A DNA stretch of 64,000 nt from Atrina japonica (lineage: Eukaryota; Mollusca; Bivalvia; Pterioida; Pinnidae), in assembly GCA_030159075.1 (NCBI GenBank), contig BROG01000532.1, forward strand, positions 1 through 64,000, written 5' to 3'. Both the position numbers and the translations under genes were made by a program. Under the pieces are notes generated by a model. It was given only the letters and a program-made list of their open reading frames with translations, searched no databases and was not told the DNA's origin. Of the stretch, positions 14,101 through 24,664 are shown piece after piece. How positions within the stretch are numbered: the first letter of the stretch is position 1; the number at the start of each line of letters is the position of its first letter.

Positions 14101-17100
14101 TGCTATTCTATTTGTACTTTGGAAAATTATAAATGATGGATTTCATTGCCTTTCTAATGATTTGGGTGATGTGATACAATTATTTGATTCAGGCAGTTAA
14201 CCAACCATATTTCACAATTAGTCAAACACCATTTTATTTTCAAACTTCCTTAAATTCCAAGATATATTGCATCAAGCAATGAAAATTAAAATTTCATCAT
14301 TCTAGTGCTCTGTCTGTCAATAATATTCTGTAGTAAAATTTTAGATCATTTGTGTTAAATTTATACAGTGAAACTTATATATAAATACCTCCTAAGTGAC
14401 ACAACAAATCAGTCTTTATATGGAGGTAATCATTATATAGAGGTTGATTTGTAAACAACTGGTCTTTATGACCAAGTGTTCTTTATCACAGGTGGTCGCT
14501 AAAGCAGGTTTTTTTATTTGTTTGTTTCCTTTTTTCAAATTCATCCATTTCTGTGACTTAAAATACTGCTTGTTAATTGATACTGATCTGAAATTCAAAT
14601 GTAAAACAGTCTTTCTATAAATTATTCCACTCCTAAAAAATAAAGACGCCCCATCAACAACATAGTCTGGTATATAGTATGGTAGATAATATTTTTACCA
14701 ATATCAGTTAAAGACTAAAAGTTCCTTAGCATATATTTATTTATCAGATAGTGTTATTTGTTTGATCATTTCAATTTTTCCTGGCCTTTTTTGTCAATTT
14801 TGGGAAATGCCATTGGTGACACAGTTGGAAATTTTAATGTGAATTGGTGTCAAATTGGGAAAAATTGTTTGCACACATCATGAAAATGTAAATATAATGA
14901 AATCTCTTTCTTAAATGCATTCCTTACATTTAATTTGCTTTTCATTAGTTCTTTTGAACACCAAAAGGCAAATTCTTTTCATCACATTGGGAAAAAGTAC
15001 ATGTAAGACTTTGCAGACTTCTCGAAGGCAAAAATATTTTACAGGACATTCAGTCTGGTAAAAGCCGATATTTTACCAGACCAAACAGAAATTTACAAGA
15101 CAGAAAAATTTTGATTGAATTTCACATTTTGACAAACAAAAGCACAATAATCCATCCTTCCATTTTATTTTTATACTTTCTACTTAAAGGGGCATTAGCT
15201 ATGTTTTTTCACCCCCCCCCCTTTTTCCAGTTAGATTGATAAACAATAAAATAGATATACACAGGCATAACAATTTTTATATTCCTATATATTTTGTGAA
15301 AATTGGTTTGTCGCTTTTTCATTGGAAATTGAAAATTAATACTGTTTATATATGAATACCATATTGTACCTGACCTTATTTTTCAAATCATATAATGATA
15401 TATAAAAATATAAGATTTTTTATGTCAGTGTCTAGACCCTTTTTTGGACAGGTCATGTACCCTTTCAATTGGAATTTTACATAACAATGGGCTAGATTTG
15501 GTAAAATAAAAAGTAACTATGGTCATTTTACTAATAGAAATAATAAAAATAAAGATACAAAACTTTTAATTCATTTAACTGTTTTTAATGAAATTTACAA
15601 CATGGAGTTCATCTGAAGACTTGAAGGTTTTAATTGAGCTGTACTTTAAGTTATAAATTTTCCCTTTGACTGTATACTAAAAGTTAGCTATATGGTGAAC
15701 AAATTTGGGGATAATTTAGTTGATTTTTCATTGCGAATATGGCCTTTTACAGGACCCATATGTTGATGATATTAATCCCTGGTACATCAACTACAACTTA
15801 AAGTAATAAAGCTGTGTAATGATAATGTCAAACAATGTACATGTATACACTGAAATATGAGTGTCCCTACAATGTAACAAATTTTCCGAAACTTTCCCAA
15901 TTTCAAAGACTGCCATATGATTCTTATCAGTTAAATGTCATGTTCCAATAAACACAGCTTGTAGGCTTGCTAGTGTCCAGAGATGAAAAATTGGACATCA
16001 CAGCAGGGTTCTGAGGTGAGGGAATGATTCAAAAGTATAAATAAATATTGAATAGGCAGTTTATAACAACTGTCTTGTATACCAGTGCTACTGTAACTCG
16101 GTTATTGTAGTGAACGGAATATTAGACTGAATTATTCAGGTTAGTGCTATCTTAAAATGAAAGAAAATTAATTGTCACTAGACGATATTAACAAAAACGA
16201 AGTATATTATTCAGAGATTTTCCTTAAAATCATTTAGCCTACATTTTTATCATTCGATTTTCAATATGTGAAAATATTTCCATGGAATTAACATTTTTCA
16301 TATAAAGAATTTACATAATGGACGACAATTAAGTGTCCCCCTTCCTTTTTTAACCAAGAAACAGCACCCTCAAAGTTTTTCAAGTGAGGAATCATTGTGT
16401 GACCAGCTCAAAGATATTTGTTGACACTATTTCTGGTGAAAATAAAAGTAGAAACCGAACTGGACATTATGTCCAACGATGTTGTCAATTTTTCTTCGAA
16501 TTTGTATCTGTGAGGCTGGCGTATTTTGAGAAGTCTGAATTTGCATTGGGAATGGTGCCAATTTTGGCCCCATGGAAACTATAGATAAATGCCTGTTATC
16601 AAAATAGCTCTTGTATGAGAATTTCTTTTAGTTGTGAATGTGATAGAAATAAGCTAGGTCTTGTGAGGGTTCATTATTTTGTACTTATGATGAATGGGAA
16701 TAACTTTCAATTCAGTTTTTTTCATCCTATACATATGAAAATACATGAAATGCTAAGAAAACATGCCGTAAGATTACAGGCTGATAAATAAATTATCCTA
16801 TTCTTTTACTTTCATTTTTGCAAGTAAAAACACATGGTCATCACGCCAGACTGTGTCCTGTTGGACATCCGTAGGGAATAAATAATTGTGAATATTTCAA
16901 ACAAAACAGATTTATTTCATTTGTCATGGACAAGGATTAATTACTAACACACTCTACAACACTGCTAAAAAGGTTAGTGTCAATATTCTTTATTTAATCA
17001 GCAAAAACTGTTGGCTGAGCAAAATTTGATTACACTATAGTTAACATCCTTTATTATTTTATGAACTTGTATAGCTGTACTGGCAGATGCAAATGTTGTT

Positions 17101-18056
17101 GTTGATTTACAACCAGGAACAGTTTAAAAATTATTTTTATCATAAGGTAAACATCGCATCACTCGATAATGTCCAGAGACACTGGATTGAGCATGACCCG
17201 TCAAAACAACTCTGTACATCGAGACTCTACTATTAACTTGTGCGCTGGAATGTTGTATGCAAACACCTAGTATCATTTCAAATAAAGTTCTTGGTGGTGG
17301 CAATAAGTTATGACACTGATTATATTTGATGATTGTATGTATACATGGTATACTGTCTATCCTATACCATTTCTTTTTCACAAAATATTTACAAAAAAAC
17401 CATGTCCTGAATTTGCTGAGACACACATCTTTGGGGCATTGTTACAGTAGTAGCATTCCTTCAGTTGCACAAAAAGCGGCTTTTGTTTCAAAACAATAAT
17501 TAAAATCCACTTTAAAAATGAGATAACAATTTTCTGAATATGTCTTCTGCTACTGTTAATATTCACTATAACTGATCAGGTTATAGGATAAAATCTTCTT
17601 TCATATGATCTAAACGAAGTTTAAAATATGTATGCCTAAATGTTGAGGGATGTGGAGGGGGGGGACATAATAATACAATATAATGTCCGCCATGTTGAAA
17701 CACAGCACCATTTCATGCCCATTTATGTACATTAAGAGTATAAGCTTTAAACGAATTATGAATGGCATTAAGTTGGTATAAATTGATATACAGACACCAT
17801 CTCTCAAATTTTACGCTATGATTTCGTGACATGACAGAGAAAGAATTTGGAAAATCAAACCGAATGAGTCACATCGAGGTTGTCGCAATCATATAATTTG
17901 TGTTGTCATGCAAATTTCGTATTACTTCCGCAAGATTCTCACCTTTCTCTTTTCTAAATTTCTGACTTTTTTGTCCATAACAAGTATGACTTGTTTGATT
18001 GGATCCCCGGCCTCCGAGGAGGCCTTATTCTCGGGTTTTGTAGAGGCAGCAGGCAT
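2614..18056 (-). CDS. CAPRIN1: Caprin orthologue (Caprin-1 type), 5' six exons, C-terminus outside window
   Basis: Caprins are cytoplasmic RNA-binding scaffold proteins of mRNP and stress granules that partner G3BP and FMRP and regulate translation. Six exons join in phase 0: 18056-17943, 13135-13073, 11943-11857, 7457-7296, 6424-6113 and 2902-2614, giving about 342 residues. Residues 20-142 match the basic, coiled-coil Caprin N-terminus (IKQVILVMDKKVRNLEKRK; NLEFARELQKQFM). Residues 143-246 match homology region HR1, including LDELYKLISPSRD and KEKPVVGTTYK. Residues 247-342 are a Gln-rich linker ending in QGSFNFLQES, the counterpart of the vertebrate G3BP-binding motif. All splice sites are GT/AG. 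An in-frame TGA lies two codons before the ATG, which has A at -3, supporting the start. The RGG-rich C-terminus is not in the window. Family assignment is from remembered Caprin-1 sequence; Caprin-1 versus Caprin-2 was not tested by phylogeny. Confidence 0.93.
3168..4769. mobile_element. Inverted-repeat element in Caprin intron 5
   Basis: The left end agggctattccagaaaaaaa plus a gtctcctggggcagaa block at about 3190-3209 is mirrored at 4722-4769 (ttctgccccaaggagaca ... gctggaatagccct). The interior is AT-rich and non-coding. The same termini bound the element at 47720-48555, so this is a family. Confidence 0.65.
5655..5700 (-). repeat. tRNA-like SINE fragment
   Basis: The minus strand reads gtgatctagtggttacaac, an A-box-like head similar to the SINE heads at 28014 and 50910. 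No B box was placed, so this is only a fragment. Confidence 0.3.
6113..6424 (-). CDS. CAPRIN1: Caprin coding exon 5 (homology region HR1)
   Basis: This exon has 104 codons, with acceptor gtttcccag and donor gtattgca. It begins VLTEENLKQLDELYKLISP and carries the conserved block KEKPVVGTTYKEIKSLID, the part of HR1 reported in the Caprin literature as a dimerisation and FMRP-contact region. It ends in an acidic stretch (EEEGGEEATGEQEFD) as vertebrate Caprin-1 does. Phase 0 on both sides. Confidence 0.95.
6591..6773 (+). repeat. Pogo/Tigger-type MITE, copy 2 (Caprin intron 4)
   Basis: It starts tatagtgaaacttgtatata and ends gcaggtttaactgta, with internal 'tttatatagaggttgatttg' and 'gtctttgtgaccaggtggtc' blocks shared with the copies at 13391 and 14364. 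The TA-CAGT...ACTG-TA end pattern fits the IS630-Tc1-mariner/pogo class. Confidence 0.7.
7231..7280 (+). repeat. CA microsatellite beside a splice donor
   Basis: A (CA)n run with regular cgcc interruptions lies just inside Caprin intron 4, ending 16 bases from the exon 4 boundary. Confidence 0.9.
7296..7457 (-). CDS. CAPRIN1: Caprin coding exon 4
   Basis: There are 54 codons from AEKFLKKQAKREKLER to DDFKTGKHGAV, with acceptor ttctctag and donor gtaagttg. This is a highly charged helical segment leading into HR1; LQNLLDNLGSEKVRDDF aligns with LQYVLDKLGDDEVRTDL of vertebrate Caprin-1. A CA-rich microsatellite begins 15 bases into the downstream intron, close to the donor. Confidence 0.93.
7590..7660. 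repeat. Fragment of dispersed repeat (SINE tail type)
   Basis: The sequence tctcaacaatttttcagtta followed by tatggtggtggcca resembles the body of the SINEs at 30105 and 50783. No head or flanking duplication is visible. Confidence 0.4.
8119..8328 (-). mobile_element. tRNA-derived SINE with perfect 15-bp target duplication
   Basis: On the minus strand the head reads ctggctcagtgaggtcgtg then gagtttgagtccagc, resembling RNA polymerase III A and B boxes. The tail ends ttgagtgggatgttaaacaa, a tail I know from mollusc SINEs. It is flanked by identical 15-bp direct repeats cttaaggggttcagt at 8104-8118 and 8329-8343. It lies in Caprin intron 3, antisense tail-out. Confidence 0.88.
8880..9965. mobile_element. 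1.1-kb TIR element, copy 1
   Basis: The ends are agggccagtgattttc... and ...gaaaatcactggccct, inverted over about 16 bases. The interior aligns with copies at 10500 and 53588 (blocks such as gaattaggttttcataatgt and ttctgtcagcat) and has no ORF. Flanks aaaatcct and aaaaccct match at 7 of 8 positions, weakly hinting at an 8-bp duplication (hAT-like). Confidence 0.75.
10500..11560. mobile_element. 1.1-kb TIR element, copy 2
   Basis: It is collinear with copy 1, from gggccagtgattttcc to aaaatcactggccct, in the same orientation and the same Caprin intron 3, only about 535 bases away. It carries several small deletions relative to copy 1. Confidence 0.75.
11857..11943 (-). CDS. CAPRIN1: Caprin coding exon 3
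   Basis: This exon has 29 codons beginning AAVDKYGEVIQNLEFAREL, with acceptor ttttgtag and donor gtgtgtat, phase 0 on both sides. It matches the coiled-coil stretch AVSKYQEVTNNLEFAKELQ of vertebrate Caprin-1. Confidence 0.94.
12489..12750 (+). repeat. 56-bp minisatellite, about 5 units (Caprin intron 2)
   Basis: Units begin at 12489, 12545, 12601, 12657 and 12713, each exactly 56 bases apart. They share blocks gaatgtttatgtttgggtgt, acgtttggtggagtatcctg and tgaagacatggg. The last unit is truncated. Open frames on both strands here are by-products of the repeat. Confidence 0.95.
13073..13135 (-). CDS. CAPRIN1: Caprin coding exon 2
   Basis: This is a small 63-base exon of 21 codons encoding VKLDNYRDKKDSG...LEKDQQ, with acceptor tttacag and donor gtaggaca, phase 0 on both sides. 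It corresponds to the KLDDYQERM...LNQDQ segment of vertebrate Caprin-1, directly after the basic end of exon 1. Confidence 0.92.
13391..13555 (+). repeat. Pogo/Tigger-type MITE, copy 3 (Caprin intron 1)
   Basis: It starts tacagtgaaacttgaatata and ends aaagcaggttttactgta. The ends are imperfect inverted repeats with outer TA; the interior is as in copy 2. Confidence 0.75.
14364..14514 (+). repeat. Pogo/Tigger-type MITE, copy 4
   Basis: It starts tacagtgaaacttatatata. The interior repeats 'tctttatatggaggt' and 'gaggttgatttgta', and the right end reads tcgctaaagcaggtt before dissolving into a T-run. The terminal ctgta is missing. Confidence 0.65.
15185..15470 (+). repeat. 'aaaggggcatta' MITE family, copy 1
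   Basis: The left end taaaggggcattagct is followed by ttgataaacaataaaataga, acacaggcata and tcctatatattttgtga, blocks shared with 30789, 29300 and 60387. The right end is diverged. It lies in Caprin intron 1. Confidence 0.55.
15875..17050. repeat. Dispersed repeat, paralogous to 1211-2110
   Basis: The part 15875-16060 matches 1211-1400 (caaagactgcca, cttatcagtt, cacagcttgtag, cacagcagggttctgag), and 16915-17005 resembles 1960-2070 in the same order. There is no coding content. It lies in Caprin intron 1. Confidence 0.45.
17051..17900. other. Rest of Caprin intron 1, no recognised feature
   Basis: The sequence is AT-rich with short open frames on the minus strand, none resembling a known protein. 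A G-rich run lies at 17656-17664. Confidence 0.5.
17943..18056 (-). CDS. CAPRIN1: Caprin coding exon 1 (start codon)
   Basis: There are 38 codons from the ATG at 18056 to a donor gtgagaat. The peptide starts MPAASTKPENK and ends VILVMDKKVRNLEKRK, matching the vertebrate Caprin-1 stretch around IDKKLRNLEKKK. The exon ends in phase 0. The start is fixed by an in-frame TGA at -6 to -4 and by an A at -3. The N-terminal extension before the conserved core is short compared with human Caprin-1. Confidence 0.93.
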
Positions 18057-18130
18057 CGTTCAACAGCAACAACTCAGCATAAAGACAGATTCACGTGCTC
18101 GGGATCGCTAAAGTGAAACCTCGTTCGTAC
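18057..18130 (-). promoter_or_regulatory. Caprin 5' leader / proximal promoter (probable)
   Basis: This is the sequence just upstream of the Caprin ATG, more GC- and CpG-rich than its surroundings. It contains an E-box-like cacgtg at 18092-18097 and several CpGs (tcgctaaag, ctcgttcgtacgagtccg). No TATA box was placed with confidence. The transcription start cannot be fixed without transcript data. Confidence 0.35.
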
Positions 18131-18393
18131 GAGTCCGAAAAAGACAATTTTTCATGGTCTTAAAAAATCTATATATTGCAACTTTTCCATGAAAAATATT
18201 ATACTCTGTAAATATTCGTAATATATTTATGAATATTCTTATGATAAATGTAGGTATTAAGAAAGTGAACTGTATAGTAATGATATATCTTGTCGTACAT
18301 TTGTGTTTAGGGTAAAACATGTCATTTCCAGTCTAAAATTCGCCACCTATCGGGAAACTCATTATCATTCAGGAACATTAATCAAAAGCAAAA

Positions 18394-18482
18394 AAACCTC
18401 AAATTTCACAATTTTCAGCCATTTGGCCTTTATCAAGTGAAAGACAACAATATGGCCGAAAATTTGTGAAATTTGAGTTTTG
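18394..18482. repeat. Hairpin-forming inverted repeat upstream of Caprin
   Basis: The left arm 18394-18427 (aaaacctcaaatttcacaat...) and right arm 18450-18482 are inverted copies of about 32 bases with a few mismatches, separated by about 22 bases. The arms end in a gccat/atggc pair. It could be a small palindromic MITE or a transcript hairpin. Confidence 0.65.
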
Positions 18483-18840
18483 TTTTGTTTTGTTTTTTTT
18501 TTTGCAATACTGATATTTCCCTTTGGGGGACTTTAAATTTTATTGGAATTAATCAAAAGATAAGTGGTTCACTTTTAAAACAACAACCACCAGCGGTGGA
18601 TTCAAGCGGGCGTAGAGGGCAGATGTGTTATATACGTCTCTATTATTACAAAGCCATTTTCTATTCAATGTCAATACAATTTCCCAATTTACATGTTTGT
18701 TTCGTTATCAATTTTCACTGCTTTGTTATATAATCATGAGTTTTGCAAGATACAATCTTTTTTTTTTTAAATGTTTCATAGGGAATACTGACATAAAAAA
18801 TTCAGTTTTCTATTTAATTTTCTGATTTTTCAAAACAGTA

Positions 18841-19690
18841 AAAATTTTAACATAGTGAACAAATACACATTGCAACTTTTAGATATTTTGAGAATATAGT
18901 TAAAAGTTGTTTTAGAAATGACAATCCATGAATGTTTTGAAAAATTGTGAATTTATCTGGAATATAGAGAAAAATTAAAAGTTGCATCAATTTGGTATGT
19001 TACTTTAGGCTTAGTGTATTACAAATCCCGTAAGTTGCACAATTCCACTTTAAGAATTTTCTCTGTACGTTTCCTTTTATATCATTCTTTTGTTTTATTG
19101 ATGAATACATCCCATCAAGAATTTTTTTCACTTACGAGGGTATGTCATCAGCTTTAGGACGTACCACAAATTTAGACCTTCACTATGTCTATGGACTGAT
19201 GTCAATGTAGTGAGTGCTTCTTTACGCGCCATGCCTACCATAACGTCACTCATGCCGGGCTGTAGCAGCCCATTTCAGTGAACAAAATTCAAACAATCAA
19301 ACTGCGTAAAATCCCATTTGAATATACATAGGTCCAGGAAAAGGGTGGAATAATGGACACAACGCAAAACCATGGTCTCCCCACCCTCAGGAACCGGGGG
19401 GAATAAAGAGAGATATGTTTTTGTTTTGGTTCAATGTTTCACAGCAAGAAATCTTTCATTTATATGTTTTTAATGTTTATACATTTTTTCTATTTTGATT
19501 TTGAATTGCTTTACACCACACTCAACAACTTTTCCATCAGCTTAGGTTCCAGCAGGACACGAAGTGAGAGACTTATTGATTCAAATCGTGATGCACTAAC
19601 AGTTAAACTACTAAAATGAAATGGATAGCTCCCTACACTAAACCTCTAGGACATCTGTTCATTCCGGATCCTTAGTTCATTTCGGCATGT
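18841..19690 (+). repeat. Duplicated flank of 44-bp minisatellite, copy A1
   Basis: This stretch recurs at 22900-23745 with only scattered single-base and run-length differences. It includes a piece resembling a SINE body (catcaagaatttttttcact ... gagggtatgtcatcagc). Short open frames at 19434 and 23490 are the same non-coding stretch. Confidence 0.9.
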
Positions 19691-22600
19691 AGTCGGCATT
19701 CTTAATTAGTTATAGGGACGAAGTACATTGGTGTAGTCGGCATTCTTATCTTGTTTTTTATCTAGTTATAGGGACGAAGTACATTGGTGTAGTCGGCATT
19801 CTTATCTTGTTATAGGGAAGAAGTACATTGGTCTAGACGGCATTCCTATCTAGTTATAGGGAAGAAGTACATTGGTCTAGTCGGCATTCTTATCTTGTTA
19901 TAGGGACGAAGTACATTGGTCTAGTCGACATTCTTATCTAGTTATAGGGAAGAAGTACATTTGTGTAGTCGGCATTCTTAACTAGTTATAGGGACGAAGT
20001 ATATTGGTGTAGTCGGCATTCTTATCTAGTTATAGGGACGAAGTACATTGATGTAGTCGGCATTTTTATCTAATTGTAGGGACGAAATACATTTGTCTTG
20101 TCGGCATTCTTATCTTGTTATAGGGACGAAGTACATTGGTGTAGTCGGCATTCTTATCTAGTTATAGGGACGAAGTACACTGGACTAGTCGGCATTCTTA
20201 TCTTGCTATAGGGATGAAGTACATTGGTATAGTCGACATTCTTATCTAGTTATAGGGACGAAGTACATTGGTGTAGTCGGCATTCTTAACTAGTTATAGG
20301 GACGAAGTACATTGGTCTAATCGGCATTCTTATCTAGTTATAAGGACGAAGTACATTGGTGTAGTCGGCATTCTTATCTAGTTATATGGAAGAAGTACAT
20401 TGGTCTAGCCGGCATCCTTATCTTGTTATACGGAAAAAGTACATTGGTCTAGTCGGCATTCTTATCTAGTTATAGGGACGAAGTACATTGGTCTAGTCGG
20501 CATTCTTATCTAGTTATAGGGACGAAGTACATTGGTGTAGTCGACATTGTTATCATGTTATAGGGAAGAAGTACAGAGGTCTAGTCGGCATTCTTATCTA
20601 GTTATAGGAACGAAGTACATAGGTCTTGTCGGCATTCTTATCTAGTTATAGGGATAAAGTACATTAGTGTAGTCGGCACTCTTATCTAGTTATAGGGACG
20701 AAGTACATTGTTGTAGTCGGCATTCTTATCTAGTTATAGGGACGAAATACATTCGTTTAGTCGGCATTCGTATCTAGTTATAGGGACGAAGCACATTGGT
20801 GTAGTCGGCATTCTTATCTAGTTATAGGGACGAAGTACATTGGTCTAGTCGGCATTCTTATCTTGTTATAAGGACGAAGTACATTGGTATAGTCGACATT
20901 CTTATCTAGTTATAGGGAAGAAGCACATTAGTGTAGTCGGCATTCTTAACTAGTTAAAGGGACGAAGTACATTGGTCTAGTCGGGATTCTTATCTTGTTA
21001 TGAGGACGAAGTACATTGGTGTAGTCGGCATTCTTATCTTGTTATAGGGACGTAGTACATTGGTCTAGTTGGCATTCTTATCTAGTTATAAGGACGAAGT
21101 ACATTGGTGTAGTCGGCATTCTTATCTTGTTATAGGGACGAAGTACATTGGTCTAGTCGACATTCTTATCTAGTTATAGGGAAGAAGGTACATTGGTGTA
21201 GTCGGCATTCTTATCTTGTTATAGGGACAAAGTACATTGGTCTAGTCGGCATTCTTATCTAGTTATAAGGACGATGTACATTGGTCTAGTCGGCATTTGA
21301 ATCTAGTAAAAGGGACGAAGTACATTGGTGTAGTCGACATTCTTATCTAGTTATAGGGAAGAAGCACATTGGTGTAGTCGGCATTCTTAACTAGTTACAG
21401 GGACGAAGTACATTGGTCTAGTCGGCATTCTTATCTAGTTATAAGGACGAAGTACATTGGAGTAGTCGGCATTCTTATCTAGTTATAGGGAAGAAGTACA
21501 TTGGTCTAGTCGGCATTCATATCTTGTTATAGGGACAAAGTACATTGGTCTAGTCGGCATTCTTATCTAGTTATAGGGACGAAGTACATTAGTGTAGTCG
21601 ACATTGTTATCATGTTATAGGGAAGAAGTATAGTCGGCATTCTGATCTGGTTATACGGATAAATTGCATTGGTGTAGTCGGCATTTTTAACTAGCTATAG
21701 TAATAAAGTGCATTGGCGTAGTCGACATTCCTATCTAGTTATAGGGACGAAGTACATTGGTCTAATCGGAATTTTATATAGTTATACGGACGAAGTACAT
21801 TGGTGTAGTCGGCATTTTTATCTAGTTATAGGGACGAAGTACGTTGGCCTAGTCGGCATTCTTATCTTGTTATAAGGACGAAGTACATTGGTATAGTCAA
21901 CATTCTTATCTAGTTATAGGGAAGAAGCACATTGGTGTAGTCGGCATTCTTAACTAGTTATAGGGACGGAGTACATTGGTCTAGTCGGATTCTTATCTAG
22001 TTACGAGGACGAAGTATATTGGTGTAGTCGGCATTCTTATCTAGTTATAAGGACGAAGTACATTGGTGTAGTCAGCATTCTTATCTTGTTACAGGGACGA
22101 AGTACATTGGTCTAGTCGACATTCTTATCTAGTTATAGGGAAGAAGGTACATTGGTCTAGTCGGCATTCGTATCTAGTTATAGGGACGAAGTACATTGGT
22201 GTAGTCGACATTGTTATCTTGTTATAGGGAAGAAGTACATTGGTATAGTCGACATTTTTATCGAGTTATAGGGAAGAAGCACATTGGTGTAGTAGGCATT
22301 CTTAACTAGTTATAGGGACGAAGTACATTGGTCTAGTCGACATTCTTATCTAATTATGAGGACGAAGTACATTGGTGTAGTCGGCATTCTTATCTTGTTA
22401 TAGGGACGAAGTACATTGGTCTAGTTGGCATTCTTATCTAGTTATAAGGACGAAGTACATTGGTGTAGTCGGCATTCTTATCTTGTTATAGGGACGCAGT
22501 ACATTGGTCTAGTCGACATTCTTATCTAGTTATAGGGAAGAAGGTATTTTGGTCTAGTCGGCATTCTTATCTTGTTATAGGGACAAAGTACATTGGTCTA

Positions 22601-22862
22601 GTCGGAATTCTTATCTAGTGATAAGGACGAAGTACATTGGTGTAGTCGACATTGTTATCTTGTTATAGGGAAGAAGTACATTGGTGTAGTCGGCGTTCTT
22701 ATCTAGTTATATTGAAGAAGTACACTGGTATAGTCGGCATTCTTATCTAGTTATAGGGATAAATTGCATTGGTGTTGTCGGCATTCTTAACTAGTTATAG
22801 GGATAAATTGCATTGGTGTTGTCGGCATTCTTAACTAGTTATAGGGATAAAGTGCATTGGTG
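19690..22862 (+). repeat. 44-bp minisatellite array 1, about 72 units
   Basis: The consensus unit runs agttatagggacgaagtaca, then ttggtctagtcggcattctt, then atct, 44 bases in all. Variants include gtgtagtcgacattgttatc, gaagaagtacatt and gataaattgcatt types, some recurring in blocks, which suggests multi-unit amplification. There are no spacers and no associated genes. Confidence 0.95.
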
Positions 22863-23745
22863 TAGCAGCCCATTTCAGTGAACAAAATTCAAACAATCAA
22901 AATTTTAACATAGTGAACAAATACACATTGCAACTTTTAGATATTTTGAGAATATAGTTAAAAGTTGTTTTAGAAATGACAATCCATGAATGTTTTGAAA
23001 AATTGTGAATTTATCTGGAATATAGAGAAAAATTAAAAGTTGCATCAATTTGGTATGTTACTTTAGGCTTAGTGTATTACAAATCCCGTAAGTTGCACAA
23101 TTCCACTTTAAGAATTTTCTCTGTACGTTTCTTTTATATCATTCTTTTGTTTTATTGATGAATACATCCCATCAAGAATTTTTTCACTTACGAGGGTATG
23201 TCATCAGCTTTAGGACGTACCACAAATTTAGACCTTCACTATGTCTATGGACTGATGTCAATGTAGTGAGTGCTTCTTTACGCGCCATGCCTACCATAAC
23301 GTCACTCATGCCGGGCTGTAGCAGCCCATTTCAGTGAACAAAATTCAAACAATCAAACTGCGTAAAATCCCATTTGAATATACATAGGTCCAGGAAAAGG
23401 GTGGAATAATGGACACAACGCAAAACTATAGTCTCCCCACCCTCAGGAACCGGGGGGAATAAAGAGAGATATGTTTTTGTTTTGGTTCAATGTTTCACAG
23501 CAATAAATCTTTCAGTTATATGTTTTTAATGTTTATACATTTTTTCTATTTTGATTTTGAATTGCTTTACACCACACTCAACAACTTTTCCATCAGCTTA
23601 GGTTCCAGCAGGACACGAAGTGAGAGACTTATTGATTCAAATCGTGATGCACTAACAGTTAAACTACTAAAATGAAATGGATAGCTCCCTACACTAAACC
23701 TCTAGGACATCTGTTCATTCCGGATCCTTAGTTCATTTCGGCATG
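22862..23745 (+). repeat. Duplicated flank, copy A2, with rearranged junction
   Basis: It copies A1 at an offset of about 4056-4059 bases. Its left edge is not the native one: a 40-base piece (tgtagcagcccatttcagtg...) that normally lies inside the flank (19260 and 23318) is joined directly to the start of the duplicated flank. This marks a recombination junction. Confidence 0.88.
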
Positions 23746-24664
23746 TAGTCGGCATTCTTAATTAGTTATAGGGACGAAGTACATTGGTGTAGTCGACATT
23801 GTTATCTTGTTATAGGGAAGAAGTACATTTGTGTAGTCGGCATTCTTATCTTGTTATAGGGACGAAGTACATTGGTGTAGTCGACATTCTTATCTTGTTA
23901 TAGGGACGAAGTACAATGGTGTAGTCGACATTGTTATCTTGTTATAGGGAAGAAGTACATTGGTGTAGTCGGCGTTCTTATCTAGTTAAAGGGAAGAAGT
24001 ACACTGGTATAGTCGGCATTCTTATCTAGTTTTAGGGATAAATTGTATTGGTGTAGTCGGCATTCTTAAATAGTTATAGGGATAAAGTGCATTGGTGTAG
24101 TCTACATTCCTATCTAGTTATAGGGACGAAGTACATTGGTCTAGTCGACATTCTTATCTAGTTATAGGGATAAAGTACATTAGCGTAGTCGGCATTCTTA
24201 TCTAGTTATAATGATAAAGTACATTGTTATAGTTGGCATTCTTATCTAGTTATAGGGATGAAGTACATTGGTCTAGTCGGCATTCTTATCTAGTTATAGG
24301 GATGAAGTACATAGGTCAGTCGGCATTCTTATCTAGTTATAGGAATGAAGTACATAGGTCTAGTCGTTATTTTTATCTAGTTATAATGATAAAGTGCATT
24401 GTTATAGTTGGCATTCTTATCTAGTTATAGGGATGAAGTACATAGGTCTAGTCGGCATTCTTATCTAGTTATAGGGATAAAGTACATTAGTGTAGTCGGC
24501 ACTCTTATCTAGTTATAGGGACGAAGTACATTGGTCTACTCGGCATTCTTATCTAGTTATAAGGACGAAGTACATTGTTATAGTTGGCATTCTTATCTAG
24601 TTATAGGGATGAAGTACATAGGTCTAGTCGGCATTCTTATCTAGTTATAGGGATAAAGCACATT
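23740..24664 (+). repeat. 44-bp minisatellite array 2, about 21 units
   Basis: The same unit as array 1 follows copy A2, with more 'gatgaagtacataggtc' and 'aatgataaagt' variants toward its right end, where it stops in AT-rich single-copy-looking sequence. Confidence 0.93.

Noticed and set aside
19690..24664. Regular array that superficially resembles a CRISPR
   Set aside because: The 44-base units follow one another without unique spacers, vary by point mutation and lie in eukaryotic DNA; it is a minisatellite.
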